Positions 1-8,094 are shown, numbered from the stretch's first letter. The stretch: 64,000 bases of DNA from Streptomyces cavernicola (GCF_029968035.1 NZ_JASCIQ010000008.1:124001-188000); one strand, 5' to 3'. Notes: a model not told the origin generated them from the letters alone. Program-made: numbers and translations.

Positions 1-413
1 CCCAACAGATACGCCTGCTGCAGATCCGTCAACGCAAACGGCTCACCGCGGCCCACCACATCGGGAACGAGGTGTTCGCGCCGCGATGTGCGGGGTGCCT
101 CGTCCATGAGGTCGAGGGCGGTCTCGGCGAGTTCCCGGGCACTCACCGGTCGGCGCAGCATCGACAGGCCCAGCTCGATTCCGAACCGTGCGTCGAGGAC
201 GGCGTTCAGTTCCACCGCGGTGAGCGACTCGAGAGTGGCCGCCGCGTGGATGTCGGAGTCGATGTCGAGGGTGTCGGTGGTGACGAGGAACGTCCGGACG
301 GCCTCGGCGAACAGGCGACATCGGCTCTCGCGGTCCTTCTCCGCCAGCAACGTCGAGGGGAAGCCGGGGTCTGCGAGGCCATGGCCGGAGGCGGGCGTGG
401 GCGCGGTGTTCAT
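1..413 (-). CDS. NRPS N-terminus: carrier protein then Cy/C-type domain (cut by window edge)
   Basis: This is the first 137 residues of a nonribosomal peptide synthetase; the rest lies beyond base 1. Residues about 30-105 form a carrier protein, with Ser63 in ESLTAVEL as the likely phosphopantetheine site. The frame then enters FALTDLQQAYLLG (about 126-138), which resembles the opening of heterocyclization (Cy) domains more than ordinary C domains. A carrier-Cy start is known from PchE/HMWP2-type synthetases, where the first carrier is loaded by a separate AMP ligase. The ATG at 411-413 follows a GAGGAG ribosome site on the minus strand. It diverges from the AMP ligase at 632, so that enzyme is the natural loading partner (inference). 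The substrate cannot be read from this fragment. Confidence 0.8.
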   Translation of the reverse strand, partial: MNTAPTPASGHGLADPGFPSTLLAEKDRESRCRLFAEAVRTFLVTTDTLDIDSDIHAAATLESLTAVELNAVLDARFGIELGLSMLRRPVSARELAETALDLMDEAPRTSRREHLVPDVVGRGEPFALTDLQQAYLL

Positions 414-517
414 GGGGTTCTCCTCGACGTCACAGCACTGATGCAGAGGCCGACGCTCCCCGGACGGCCGCTCGACGACAACGTCCGTCGGTACAGGGCT
501 TTGGTGGGTGACCGATC

Positions 518-547
518 GGCTACCTCGTCAGGTCGGTCGAGGTAGCC
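518..547. promoter_or_regulatory. 9-bp inverted repeat in the NRPS/AMP-ligase divergent promoter
   Basis: GGCTACCTC and its exact complement GAGGTAGCC are separated by 12 bases. The repeat lies between the divergent NRPS and AMP-ligase genes, about 85 bases before the ligase start. It could be an operator for the LuxR-type regulator at 3183 or a transcript hairpin; only the symmetry is seen. Confidence 0.4.
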
Positions 548-631
548 CTTCGAGGTGATCGTCTTCGGCATCCCCTTCGCACCGGGCCGACCTAGCGTCG
601 GAGGCGTTGATCGTCGATCGAGGAGGTTGTG

Positions 632-2317
632 GTGCCGTCGGACCAGGCTCGTCACCCGTCGTACGTCGCATCGGAAGCCGGTGGCTTCTCCATCCCGGAG
701 GGGCTGCTTCGGGCCCGACCGTCCGCGGGACTCACCGTCCTCGACAACGACCTGACCCCCACTCGTATCCCGTACCGGGAGCTGGCAGGACTGGCCGAGA
801 CGGCGGCCAAGTCCCTTCGCGCGCAAGGTGTTTCAGCGGGCGACCGGGTGTGTCTGCTGGCCCCGGCGAGCAAGGACCTCCTCGTCACGCTTTTCGGTGT
901 GTGGCGGCTCGGCGCGGCCCCCGTGGTCCTGCCGCGGCCGCGACGCGCGGACGCGGACGCGTTCGTCGAGGAGGTGCGGCGCAGGGTGAAGGCGGCGGCG
1001 CCCGCGCTGTTCGTCACCACGGACAGCACCGCCGCCCTGTTCGCCGACCGTCTGCCGGTTCGCACGGTCAGCCTTCGGCAGCTCCGCGACCTCACCTCGC
1101 CGTCGACGGAGTCGCTGCCGATGCCGTCGCCCGACAGCATCGGACTGCTGCAGTTCACCTCGGGCACCACGGCCGCGTCCCGCGCCGTACCCGTGACGCA
1201 GGGGCAGCTCATCGCGAACATCGCAGCGACAGGCGAACACAGCGGTTTCGGCGCGTACGACGTCTACGTCAGCTGGCTGCCCCTCTACCACGACATGGGC
1301 ATCGTGTCCCTCGCCGGAATGGCGGCCGGTGGTGGCGACGTCGTGATGATGGCGACCGAAGCGTTCATGGAGCAGCCCGCCGGCTGGATGCGCACGGTCA
1401 GCGACTACGGCGGTACGGTCACCGCCGCACCCAACTTCGCGTACGGGCTCGCGGCCAAGGTCCAGTCCCTGCGGCCCGCGGCACTCGATCTGTCGCCGCT
1501 GCGCGTGGCCATCAACGGCGCCGAGACGATCGACCCGTCGGCACTCGCCGGTGTGCAGAGCGCCCTGGGCGGTGTGGGCTTCGGCGCCACCGCCATGTGC
1601 CCGATGTACGGCCTGGCCGAGGCAACCCTGGCGGTCTCGGGGAGCGACCATGCGACCCCGGCGCGGATCATCGAGCCGCTCGCTGCGGGCGAGGCCGCCG
1701 GCACGCCGGGCGATGCCCGCCCGGAGCGCCGGCTGGTGAGTTGTGGGGCTCCCCTTCCCGGTACGGAGGTTGTCATCCGGTCCGAGGACGGCTCCGTGCT
1801 GCCCGCCGGCGCCGTCGGGGAGGTCCTGGTCAAGGGGCCTGGCGTGACGCCTGGTTACTGGAGTGCGGGCGGCCGCGTCGACTCGCACGGCCTGCTGCGG
1901 GACGGCTACCTCGCCACCGGCGACCTCGGTTTCCTCGACGACGGCGAGCTGGTGATCTGCGGCCGTATCAAGGACATGGTCATCGCCGGCGGGCGCAACC
2001 TCTACCCGGAGGACTACGAAGTGGTGACCGAGCGGGTCCGGGGGGTACGGGCCGGGAACGTCGTCGCGTTCTCCCTGCCGGGCCAGGAGCGCATGGTTGT
2101 GGTGGCCGAAGGGCGCGGTACCGGCGGCGTGTTGCAGGACATGGGCGAGCGCGTCATGGAGAGCCTGCGCCGCTCCGCGGAGCACGCCCCCCCCCACGAG
2201 ATCGTGTTCATCAAGCCCGGCACCCTGCCGAAGACCTCGTCGGGCAAGCGGCAGCGGCGGGCGACGCGAGCTCTGTACGAGCAGGGGGAACTCGAAGTCC
2301 TGCACACGGTCCGCTGA
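632..2317 (+). CDS. Fatty-acyl-AMP ligase (FAAL)-like adenylating enzyme
   Basis: An adenylate-forming enzyme of about 561 residues, the usual FAAL size. It would activate a carboxylic acid with ATP and pass it to a carrier protein. Visible motifs are FTSGTTAASRAV (near 175-186), SWLPLYHDMGI (near 215), YGLAEATLAVSG (near 327), TGDLGFLDDG (near 430), GRIKDMVIAGGRNLYPED (near 445) and the C-terminal PKTSSGKRQRR with the catalytic Lys. The LYHDMG and GRNLYPED segments favour FAAL over aryl-acid or acyl-CoA ligases. The start GTG at 632 sits five bases after AGGAGG; the GTG at 629 is too close. It diverges from the NRPS whose N-terminal carrier it probably loads, and shares an operon with the thioesterase. 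The substrate is not predictable from sequence. Confidence 0.85.
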   Translation: MPSDQARHPSYVASEAGGFSIPEGLLRARPSAGLTVLDNDLTPTRIPYRELAGLAETAAKSLRAQGVSAGDRVCLLAPASKDLLVTLFGVWRLGAAPVVLPRPRRADADAFVEEVRRRVKAAAPALFVTTDSTAALFADRLPVRTVSLRQLRDLTSPSTESLPMPSPDSIGLLQFTSGTTAASRAVPVTQGQLIANIAATGEHSGFGAYDVYVSWLPLYHDMGIVSLAGMAAGGGDVVMMATEAFMEQPAGWMRTVSDYGGTVTAAPNFAYGLAAKVQSLRPAALDLSPLRVAINGAETIDPSALAGVQSALGGVGFGATAMCPMYGLAEATLAVSGSDHATPARIIEPLAAGEAAGTPGDARPERRLVSCGAPLPGTEVVIRSEDGSVLPAGAVGEVLVKGPGVTPGYWSAGGRVDSHGLLRDGYLATGDLGFLDDGELVICGRIKDMVIAGGRNLYPEDYEVVTERVRGVRAGNVVAFSLPGQERMVVVAEGRGTGGVLQDMGERVMESLRRSAEHAPPHEIVFIKPGTLPKTSSGKRQRRATRALYEQGELEVLHTVR

Positions 2318-2353
2318 GAGGAGGTCAGAGGGAAGCGCCAGAGGAGAGCAGCC

Positions 2354-3169
2354 GTGAACGTGATGAACATAATGAACGGGATGAACGGGTCGAGAACGGA
2401 ACCCGCGGGCGAGCCCGCCTGGCTCCTCCCCCCGCCGCCGACGGCATCCGCACAGGCCCTGACATTGCTGTGCGTACCGCATGCCGGGGCGGGCCCGAGC
2501 ATCTACCGCCCGTTCGCCCGCCCCCTGGCCCCTCAGGTCGCCCTTCGCCCGGTACACCTGCCGGGTCGTGAATCCCGCATCGGGGAGCGGGCGTTCGAGA
2601 ACGTGAGCGATGTGGTGAAGGCTCTCGTGCCTCGGCTGGTACCGCAGCTGCGTGGTCGATTCGCCGTGTGGGGGCACAGCATGGGCGGCTTCGTCGCCTT
2701 CGAGTTGGCGCGAGTCCTGGAGGCCCGGTTCGGGATGCGGGCGGAAGCGCTCGTCGTCTCGGGCTGTCAGGCTCCCCGATCGCCCGGCCGCGAACTGCTC
2801 CCGCAGCGGCGCGAGTTGAGCGACGACGCCCTGTGGGCCAGCGCCGTGGAGCTGAACGGGATCCCCGAGGGTGTGATGCAGAGTCCCGAACTCAAGGCTC
2901 TCCTCCTGCCCACACTCCGGGCGGACTTCGCCGTCTTCGAGACGTACGCCTACCGGGAGGGGCGCAGGCTGAGCTGCCCCGTCCACGTCTTCGCCGGGGA
3001 GGAGGACGTCGAGGCGCCGGCGGCCGACCTGTGGAAGTGGGAGGAGGAGACCCGCGCCGCCTTCCGGCTCACGGAGATGCCCGGAGGCCACTTCTTCCAT
3101 CTGGACGATGTGGCGGGGTTCAGCGACCTCCTGGCCGACGCGCTGTACGGAGAGCGCGTCGGCCGGTAG
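2354..3169 (+). CDS. Type II thioesterase of a biosynthetic cluster
   Basis: An alpha/beta hydrolase of 271 residues, a normal length for type II thioesterases, which clear misprimed or stalled acyl groups from carrier proteins. Family signatures are CVPHAGAG (near 40-47), HLPGRESRIGE (near 68), the nucleophile elbow GHSMGG with Ser109, and GGHFFHLDD near the C-terminus with the catalytic His; the acid is probably the Asp of EEDVEAP. The GTG start follows GAGGAG by seven bases. The N-terminus has an odd Asn-Met repetition (NVMNIMNGMNG). It lies 36 bases after the AMP ligase on the same strand, so the two are likely co-transcribed and serve the NRPS. Confidence 0.9.
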   Translation: MNVMNIMNGMNGSRTEPAGEPAWLLPPPPTASAQALTLLCVPHAGAGPSIYRPFARPLAPQVALRPVHLPGRESRIGERAFENVSDVVKALVPRLVPQLRGRFAVWGHSMGGFVAFELARVLEARFGMRAEALVVSGCQAPRSPGRELLPQRRELSDDALWASAVELNGIPEGVMQSPELKALLLPTLRADFAVFETYAYREGRRLSCPVHVFAGEEDVEAPAADLWKWEEETRAAFRLTEMPGGHFFHLDDVAGFSDLLADALYGERVGR

Positions 3170-3182
3170 GGCCTGCGTGCTG

Positions 3183-3929
3183 TCACATCGCGCTCGGCAC
3201 GGACTCCAGGTTGACGAGCCCCAGTCGGATTCCGCTGGCCACTGCCATCGTGCGGTTCTGACAGCCGAGTTTCACCAGGATGTTGGCCACATGACGCTTG
3301 ACGCCGTGTTCGGTGATCCCCAAGGTCTTGGCGATCTGCCGGTTGCTCAGCCCCGGCATCATCAGCTCCAGCACGGTCAACTCCCGGGCGGTGAGCTCGA
3401 AGCGCGTGTGCGGGCCCTGCGGTCCGGCGTCAGCGGCGAGGGCGAACAACTCACGCATGGTGTTGCGGGAGACCGAGACCGTTCCTCGCCCCAGCGCGTC
3501 CAGGGTCTCCGCGAAGGAGCCGTCGGACAGGTCCTCCTCGCGGAGGACCGCGTCGATGGGAAGTTCCGCGGCGACCTGCAGCCGGGCCCGGTCCAGGCGG
3601 TCACGGTCCCGGGATCCGGCGAGAAGCACCAACCGGGTGCAGCAGCACGACCAGAGCGGTCGGAGGTGGCGGACCCGTTCCGTGAGCGCGCGGATGGACA
3701 GCAGCACCGTGCACGCGCGCCCCAACTGCGCTGAGGGAACTTCCTCCGGGTGCGCCACCGCTGTCAGAGCAGCCCCTGGACGCGCTTCCTCAAGCAAGTG
3801 CTGCAGCCCCCGCCGCGTCATGGAATGCGGCTCGATGAGGACGGTGGCTCGCCTCCCTCCCCTCAGCGAGCAGCCCTCCCCTTTCCGACACGCTGATGCA
3901 TCAGCCCCTGCGATCTGTCCACTCAGCAT
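3183..3929 (-). CDS. LuxR/NarL-type transcriptional regulator
   Basis: The C-terminal 65 residues form a clear LuxR helix-turn-helix: LTARELTVLELMMPGLSNRQ, then IAKTLGITEHGVKRHVANIL. The N-terminal part begins ATVLIEPHSMTRRGLQHLLE, like a response-regulator receiver that has lost its acidic pocket, so it is an atypical or orphan regulator. I chose the ATG at 3929, preceded on the minus strand by a G-rich ribosome site; the frame stays open to 4097, but the extra part reads as untranslated sequence with palindromes. It converges with the thioesterase (13 bases apart) and diverges from the FAD oxidoreductase. It probably controls the adjacent biosynthetic genes (inference). Confidence 0.8.
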   Translation of the reverse strand: MLSGQIAGADASACRKGEGCSLRGGRRATVLIEPHSMTRRGLQHLLEEARPGAALTAVAHPEEVPSAQLGRACTVLLSIRALTERVRHLRPLWSCCCTRLVLLAGSRDRDRLDRARLQVAAELPIDAVLREEDLSDGSFAETLDALGRGTVSVSRNTMRELFALAADAGPQGPHTRFELTARELTVLELMMPGLSNRQIAKTLGITEHGVKRHVANILVKLGCQNRTMAVASGIRLGLVNLESVPSAM

Positions 3930-4033
3930 CGAATAACCCCCCGTATGGCATCCGGATGTTGCAAGTACGAGCGAATCTGCGGCGGCTCGGCACCACCGCC
4001 GCCCCAGTCGAGAACCACCCCGTAGAAACTGAG

Positions 4034-4074
4034 GGTATGTTCCATACCGATGCCATGTACTGTGGTGCGCAGTA
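4034..4074. promoter_or_regulatory. Two operator-like palindromes between regulator and oxidoreductase
   Basis: GGTATG-TTC-CATACC (4034-4048) and TACTG-N7-CAGTA (4058-4074) lie in the intergenic region between the divergent LuxR-type gene and the FAD oxidoreductase. Both are perfect inverted repeats of a size suited to a dimeric regulator. They are candidate autoregulatory sites; no binding data are implied. Confidence 0.4.
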
Positions 4075-4140
4075 GTTCGGGTGTCAAGCCAGATCACGTT
4101 GCGTAACAGCCGTTGTTGCAGGCAAGAGGGGGATGTGCTG

Positions 4141-5289
4141 ATGAACGTCGATGTCGCCGTCGTGGGAGGCGGAGCCGCGGGTGTGGATGCGGCGGTCGCG
4201 GTCCGGGAGCAGCAGCCAGACAGCTCCGTCGCACTGATCAGCCCGGACCGGAGCCTGCGCTACCGGCCCTGGCTGGTGTACCTGCCCGCAGGCGCCGCCT
4301 CCGCAACCGACATGACGATGCCCCTGTCCGAGATCGCCGGCCGGCACGAATTCGCGCTGGTGCACGGCCAGGTGAGGCGAGTCGACCCGGAGGCCTCGCG
4401 GCTCACCGTCGGACCCGAGTCCGCGATCGTCGAGTACAAGCAGCTCATCCTGGCACCGGGCGCGCCCGCGGACCGCGAACGCATCCCTGGAGCCGAGAAG
4501 CACGCGATCTTCCCTTGCGATGCGGACGGCGCCCAGGAGTTGATCGACCGCCTGGCCGAACTGTCCGAAGCCGCTGTGCTGTTCGTGCTCACCGGCGAGC
4601 GCATCGGCCCCGGGCTCGAATACGCCGGGTGGGTGGCGCGTGCCGCACGGGCGAAGGGCCGTGACGGCATCCGCGTCACGGTGGTGGAGCACGGTGACGC
4701 CCTGGACCGCCAGTTCGGAGTGCGCGCCGCCGAACGCATCCTGCGACAGGCGGCGACCCTGGGCATAGAGAGCATCAGGCACGCGCGCATCGAGCAGGTG
4801 GCCGATGGTGAGCTGCTGCTCGCCGAGCGGAGTGTCCACGCAGACCTGATCTGCGTGACCAGCCCGCTGCGCGGACCCGACCTCGGCCTGCCGGGCCGCC
4901 TTCTGAACTCGCGCGGCATGCTGACGGTGGACCCCACACTCGCCGCGCCCACTGCCCGAAACGTCTTCGCCGCCGGTGACTTCAGTGATGTGCAGGGCAT
5001 GGACACAGAGCTCCCGAAGACCTGGATCATGGCACGCCTGCAGGCGGAGACCGCAGCCCGTAACGCCGTGGCAGCACTGCGGGGTGAGCCGGCCGCGGAA
5101 CTCGACCGGCGCAAGGTGACACGGATGTCGGCGATCTCCATGCCCGACGTCGGCGGACAGACGGTCTTCGTCCGGAACCGCAAGCCCGTCGTCGGCGGCA
5201 GCTGGCCGCTGCGGCTGCGGTACCGCATGGACGCCAAGTACCTGGCGCGCTACCGCACTTCACCCGGCGCCACGCGCCCCGGCATGTAG
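4141..5289 (+). CDS. FAD-dependent NAD(P)/disulfide-type oxidoreductase
   Basis: A flavoprotein of 382 residues in the NDH-2 / sulfide:quinone oxidoreductase / FCSD-like group. It opens with the dinucleotide fold VAVVGGGAAGVDAAVAV and ends its FAD domain with NVFAAGDFSDVQG (near 275-287). The middle lacks an obvious CxxC redox pair, so it is not a thioredoxin-reductase-type disulfide enzyme. The C-terminal 80 residues resemble the membrane-facing tail of NDH-2-like proteins. ATG 4141 is about nine bases after AAGAGGGGG; GTG 4135 is an alternative. It stands alone after the LuxR-type regulator. It could tailor the NRPS product or act in quinone reduction; neighbours do not decide. Confidence 0.75.
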   Translation: MNVDVAVVGGGAAGVDAAVAVREQQPDSSVALISPDRSLRYRPWLVYLPAGAASATDMTMPLSEIAGRHEFALVHGQVRRVDPEASRLTVGPESAIVEYKQLILAPGAPADRERIPGAEKHAIFPCDADGAQELIDRLAELSEAAVLFVLTGERIGPGLEYAGWVARAARAKGRDGIRVTVVEHGDALDRQFGVRAAERILRQAATLGIESIRHARIEQVADGELLLAERSVHADLICVTSPLRGPDLGLPGRLLNSRGMLTVDPTLAAPTARNVFAAGDFSDVQGMDTELPKTWIMARLQAETAARNAVAALRGEPAAELDRRKVTRMSAISMPDVGGQTVFVRNRKPVVGGSWPLRLRYRMDAKYLARYRTSPGATRPGM

Positions 5290-5409
5290 GGTTCCGCGCC
5301 CGCCGCCACGGACTCACGCCGATACGTGGTGGGTTGCGGCGCCTGGCTGTGCTGCGCCCCTCTTTCCTCTCTCGATCGCAGGAGGGGAAAGAGGGGGTTC
5401 GTTCGTCGC

Positions 5410-5505
5410 GTCGAGTACCGTCAACACATCGGCGCCGAACCCGACGACACCCTCATCGCCGAAACGGTGGACGAGGCCGGATACGGCTTCCTCGGCAGGA
5501 CCTGA
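5410..5505 (+). pseudogene. Remnant of an HMA-type heavy-metal binding protein (C-terminus)
   Basis: The frame reads VEYRQHIGAEPDDTLIAE then TVDEAGYGFLGRT and a stop. The spacing and the ETVDEAGY ending match the last helix and strand of HMA copper-binding domains such as CopZ. No start, no N-terminal half and no MxCxxC motif are present upstream. It is followed by a terminator-like hairpin and by other broken copper genes, which supports a decayed copper locus. Short length makes the assignment tentative. Confidence 0.4.
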
Positions 5506-5514
5506 CCTCGATCC

Positions 5515-5541
5515 GGGTGGGGGCTGCCGCAGCCCCCACCC
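5515..5541. terminator. Strong GC hairpin, likely terminator
   Basis: GGGTGGGGGCT and AGCCCCCACCC are exact complements around a five-base loop. It lies between the HMA remnant (plus strand) and the multicopper oxidase remnant (minus strand), so it can serve both directions. Confidence 0.65.
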
Positions 5542-5581
5542 CTCTGCTTCTCGCCAGGCTCCGGCTGCACTTCCCCGCCCG

Positions 5582-6221
5582 CTACGCCTGGTAGGCCACC
5601 AGCGCCATCATCCCCACCTCACCGTGGTACGCGTTGTGGCAGTGCAGCATCCATTGGCCGGGATTGTCCGCGTCGAAGCAGACCGAGAGCTTCTCCTTCG
5701 GGAGGACGATCGAGGTGTCCTTGCGCGGCCCGCCGGCGCCCAGTTGGTAGGTGTGTCCGTGCAGGTGCATCGGGTGCCACATCTCGGTCTTGTTGACGAA
5801 GTCGGCGGACCCGCTACCCTTCTTCGACCAGGATGGGGTTCGCGGTCGGGTCGTTCATGTCGAACCGCTTGCGGTTGCCGCCCCAGTTGTACTTGTCCAT
5901 GCCGCCGGTCAGCTCGATGCGGTGGACCCGGTCGGGCTTCTTCGAGTCGAGCCGCACGTCGTCCGCCGCCTTCAGCTGGGAGGCGGTCATGATCACGCCG
6001 TTCAACTCGGCCGGACGGACGGTGGGCTTGGGCCTGCCGCCGGAACCCGTGCGGACCAGCGCCGCGCCGCTCGCATCCTTGCCTTCGGCCGACGCGACCT
6101 CACCGCTCGGGCTGACCAGGGTCGGCGTACCGGCGGAATCGTTGCTGCACGCAGCGAGCGCACCGGCGCCTGCGGCACCCAGCCCGGCCAGCAGGACGGA
6201 GCGGCGGTTGCTGCTGTTCAT
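5582..6221 (-). pseudogene. Multicopper oxidase, broken by internal deletion, nonsense codon and frameshift
   Basis: The N-terminus from ATG 6221 (GAGGA ribosome site) is a signal sequence, NRRSVLLAGLGAAGAGALAA with Cys, followed by LVSPSGEVA. It jumps straight to EGKDASGAALVRTGSGG, which in full-length actinobacterial multicopper oxidases lies near the start of the third cupredoxin domain. Domains 1 and most of 2, about 300 residues with the HWHG and HPH copper ligands, are therefore missing. Domain 3 continues to NPILVEEG and then a TAG at 5814-5816, with a frameshift near 5804. After these the frame resumes as FVNKTEMWHPMHLHGHTYQL and HCHNAYHGEVGMM, both intact copper motifs. The expected length is about 480-500 residues. 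The product cannot be a working laccase/copper oxidase. Confidence 0.9.
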
Positions 6222-6508
6222 GGGTTGTCCTCTTCTCAGCGGTGCCGTCGATGGGCCGAGTGCGGACACGCGTCTTCCCGTGCGGGAACGCGGGCGCCGC
6301 AGAACGAGCGGCCTAGATCAACAGGCGGGAGAGGAGGGAGAGTTCAGGCCGTGCGCGATGTGCAGTCCCGGGGGAAGCTCGCCCGGACGGAACGGCGTCC
6401 GGACCTCGGCTGAATCACGCAATTGCAACAACCGGGCAGAGCCATCCCCCAAGTCCGAAGACCGAAGGCCGAAGCACACGTCCTGCCCTCGAGCGAAATC
6501 CTCATTGC

Positions 6509-6553
6509 GCCGGGGCGTATCGCTCCGCCGATACGGACGCCTAACGCCCCGGC
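6509..6553. promoter_or_regulatory. Imperfect two-part inverted repeat before the ATPase remnant
   Basis: GCCGGGGCGTATCG pairs with CGATACG and, after an eight-base interruption, with CGCCCCGGC. The structure ends about 20 bases before the ATG of the broken copper ATPase gene. It may be a former metal-responsive operator or a leader hairpin. It does not match the CsoR box at 9575. Confidence 0.3.
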
Positions 6554-6573
6554 CCGCCTCAGGAGATACGTAC

Positions 6574-6945
6574 ATGACCAGCACGGCACCCGAGAAGACG
6601 CTGCCCCTGGCCGCCCCCTGGTCTACCTGGAGGCGGCGGCCGGGGTGACCACGTTCATCCTGGCCGGGCGCAATCTGGAGGCGGAGTCCAAGCGCAAGGC
6701 GGGCGCGGCGATGCGGGCGCTGATGGAGCTGGGCGCGAAGGACGTCGCGGTGCTGCGCGACGGCAAGGAAGTCCGCATACCCGTAGGGCAGTTGGCGGTG
6801 GGCGACCGCTTCGTCGTACGGCCCGGCGAGAAGATCGTCACGGACGGCACCGTGGTCGAGAGTTCCTCGGCCGTCGACGCCTCCAGGCGCACCGGCGAGT
6901 CCGTCCCGGTGGACGTGACCGCGGGCGACGCCGTGACCGGCACCC
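6574..6945 (+). pseudogene. P1B-type (copper) ATPase, only start and actuator domain left
   Basis: ATG 6574 follows AGGAG and encodes MTSTAPEKTLPLAAP, a typical N-terminus for streptomycete copper ATPases, but that frame stops at 6648. In another frame LVYLEAAAGVTTFILAGR begins at about 6620 and continues through the actuator domain: LGAKDVAVLRDGKEVRIPV, VRPGEKIVTDGTVVE, then RRTGESVPVDVTAGDAVTG. The TGES phosphatase motif is kept. The metal-binding domain, first membrane helices, DKTGT phosphorylation loop, CPC helix and ATP site are all absent. Homology ends near 6945. A deletion with frame change near 6610 and a 3' truncation make this non-functional; an intact copy would be about 750 residues. 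Confidence 0.85.
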
Positions 6946-7047
6946 TTGATGGCTGTTCCCGGTCGGCGGAGCCCGGTGGCGGCTCGCCGAGCGGGAGTGG
7001 CCGGCTTCACGCAGCGGTAGGCCGGCCCCCGTCGCCGCACGCAGTGC

Positions 7048-8094
7048 TCAGCTCACACGTACGCCCCACATGAACGGCATGCCGCTGGTGCTGATCGGCT
7101 CGTAGCGCACCTGCGCTCCGGGCTTGGGCGCGTGGAGGATCTGGCCGTTGCCGGCGTAGAAGCCGACGTGGCTCAGGTCGTCCCGCATGAGGATGAGGTC
7201 GCCCGGCTTGAGCTCGCTCAGGGAGTTGATCCGGGTGCCGATATCGGCCTGGGCCTGCGATGTGCGAGGTATGGAGACCCCGGCCTGGTTGAAAGCCCAG
7301 GAGGTCAGGCCGGAGCAGTCGAAGGAGCTGGGCCCTGAGGCGCCCCAGACGTACGGCATGCCGACCCGGCTCTTCGCGGCGCTGAACGCCGCTGCGGTGC
7401 GCTCCGTGGCGCTTGCCTCGCTGCCGAGTTCGGCCCGCTCGCTGGCACGGTTGGCGCGCTCCTCCTCGGCGGCGATCTTGGCCCGCTCTTCCGCGGTCAG
7501 CGTGTTCAGGAGCTTCTGGGCCTTGGCCAGCTTGCCCTGGATCTCCTTCTTCTTCTCGCGCAGCTCCTTCTGGGTGCCGGCGAGGTCTTCCAGCTTCTCG
7601 GCGGCCAGTTCGCGCTGCTGGTCGAGGGTGCGCTGCTTGGCCTGGGCACGCTTCAGGGTGGCGGACTGCTTGCTGCCGATCCGGTCGAGGGCGGCCGCCT
7701 TGTCCAGATAGCCGTCCGGGTCGGAGGACAGGAACAGCTGCACCGACGGGTCGATCCCGCCGCCCCGGTACTGTGCGGCCGCTATCGAGCCGAGTCCCCG
7801 CTGGAGTTCGTTGAGCTCTTCGCGGCCACGGGCCACGACGTCCTGCAGGTCGCTGATCTCCTCCTGCAGCTTCTCCCGCTTCTCGTTCACCCCGTTGTAC
7901 TTCTCGGTGGCCTGCGTGGCCCCTTCGTAGAGACGGTCGACCTGCGCCTTGACTCCCTTCTTGGTGGGGTCCGGCAGGCGGTCGGCCTGGGCCGACGGCG
8001 CGGAGACGACAACGGCCGCCGCAGTTGCGGCAGTTGCGCCGACCATCGTCGCGTACGCCCGGCTCGGCTGCTTGGGACGGCGGTGTGACGCCAC
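7048..8094 (-). CDS. Secreted NlpC/P60 peptidoglycan endopeptidase
   Basis: A 348-residue cell-wall hydrolase in the RipA-like group. Residues 1-37 form a signal peptide ending at SAQA. Residues about 45-225 are a long coiled coil rich in Glu, Lys and Ala that often regulates or positions the enzyme. The C-terminal 120 residues are the NlpC/P60 domain, with catalytic Cys in SSFDCSGLTSWAF, His in LSHVGFYAG and a third polar residue (His) in ILHAPKPG. The GTG start is preceded by AGGGAG. It would cleave stem peptides in the envelope. It is the only clearly intact gene between 5.4 and 9.6 kb, which suggests it is core and its neighbours are dispensable insertions. Confidence 0.92.
   Translation of the reverse strand: MASHRRPKQPSRAYATMVGATAATAAAVVVSAPSAQADRLPDPTKKGVKAQVDRLYEGATQATEKYNGVNEKREKLQEEISDLQDVVARGREELNELQRGLGSIAAAQYRGGGIDPSVQLFLSSDPDGYLDKAAALDRIGSKQSATLKRAQAKQRTLDQQRELAAEKLEDLAGTQKELREKKKEIQGKLAKAQKLLNTLTAEERAKIAAEEERANRASERAELGSEASATERTAAAFSAAKSRVGMPYVWGASGPSSFDCSGLTSWAFNQAGVSIPRTSQAQADIGTRINSLSELKPGDLILMRDDLSHVGFYAGNGQILHAPKPGAQVRYEPISTSGMPFMWGVRVS

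Noticed and set aside
607..2571. Long Arg/Gly-rich frame overlapping the AMP ligase and thioesterase
   Set aside because: It is an alternative frame of two well-supported genes and has the Arg-rich composition of a shadow reading.
3930..4097. N-terminal extension of the LuxR-type regulator
   Set aside because: The extra residues look unlike the family and would overlap palindromes and the oxidoreductase leader; a ribosome site favours ATG 3929.
5334..5594. Plus-strand 86-residue frame
   Set aside because: Arg/Pro-rich, no ribosome site, and it runs out of frame over the better HMA-type remnant and a terminator hairpin.
6318..7040. Minus-strand 240-residue frame over the copper ATPase remnant
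   Set aside because: The plus strand clearly encodes an actuator domain; the minus frame has shadow composition.
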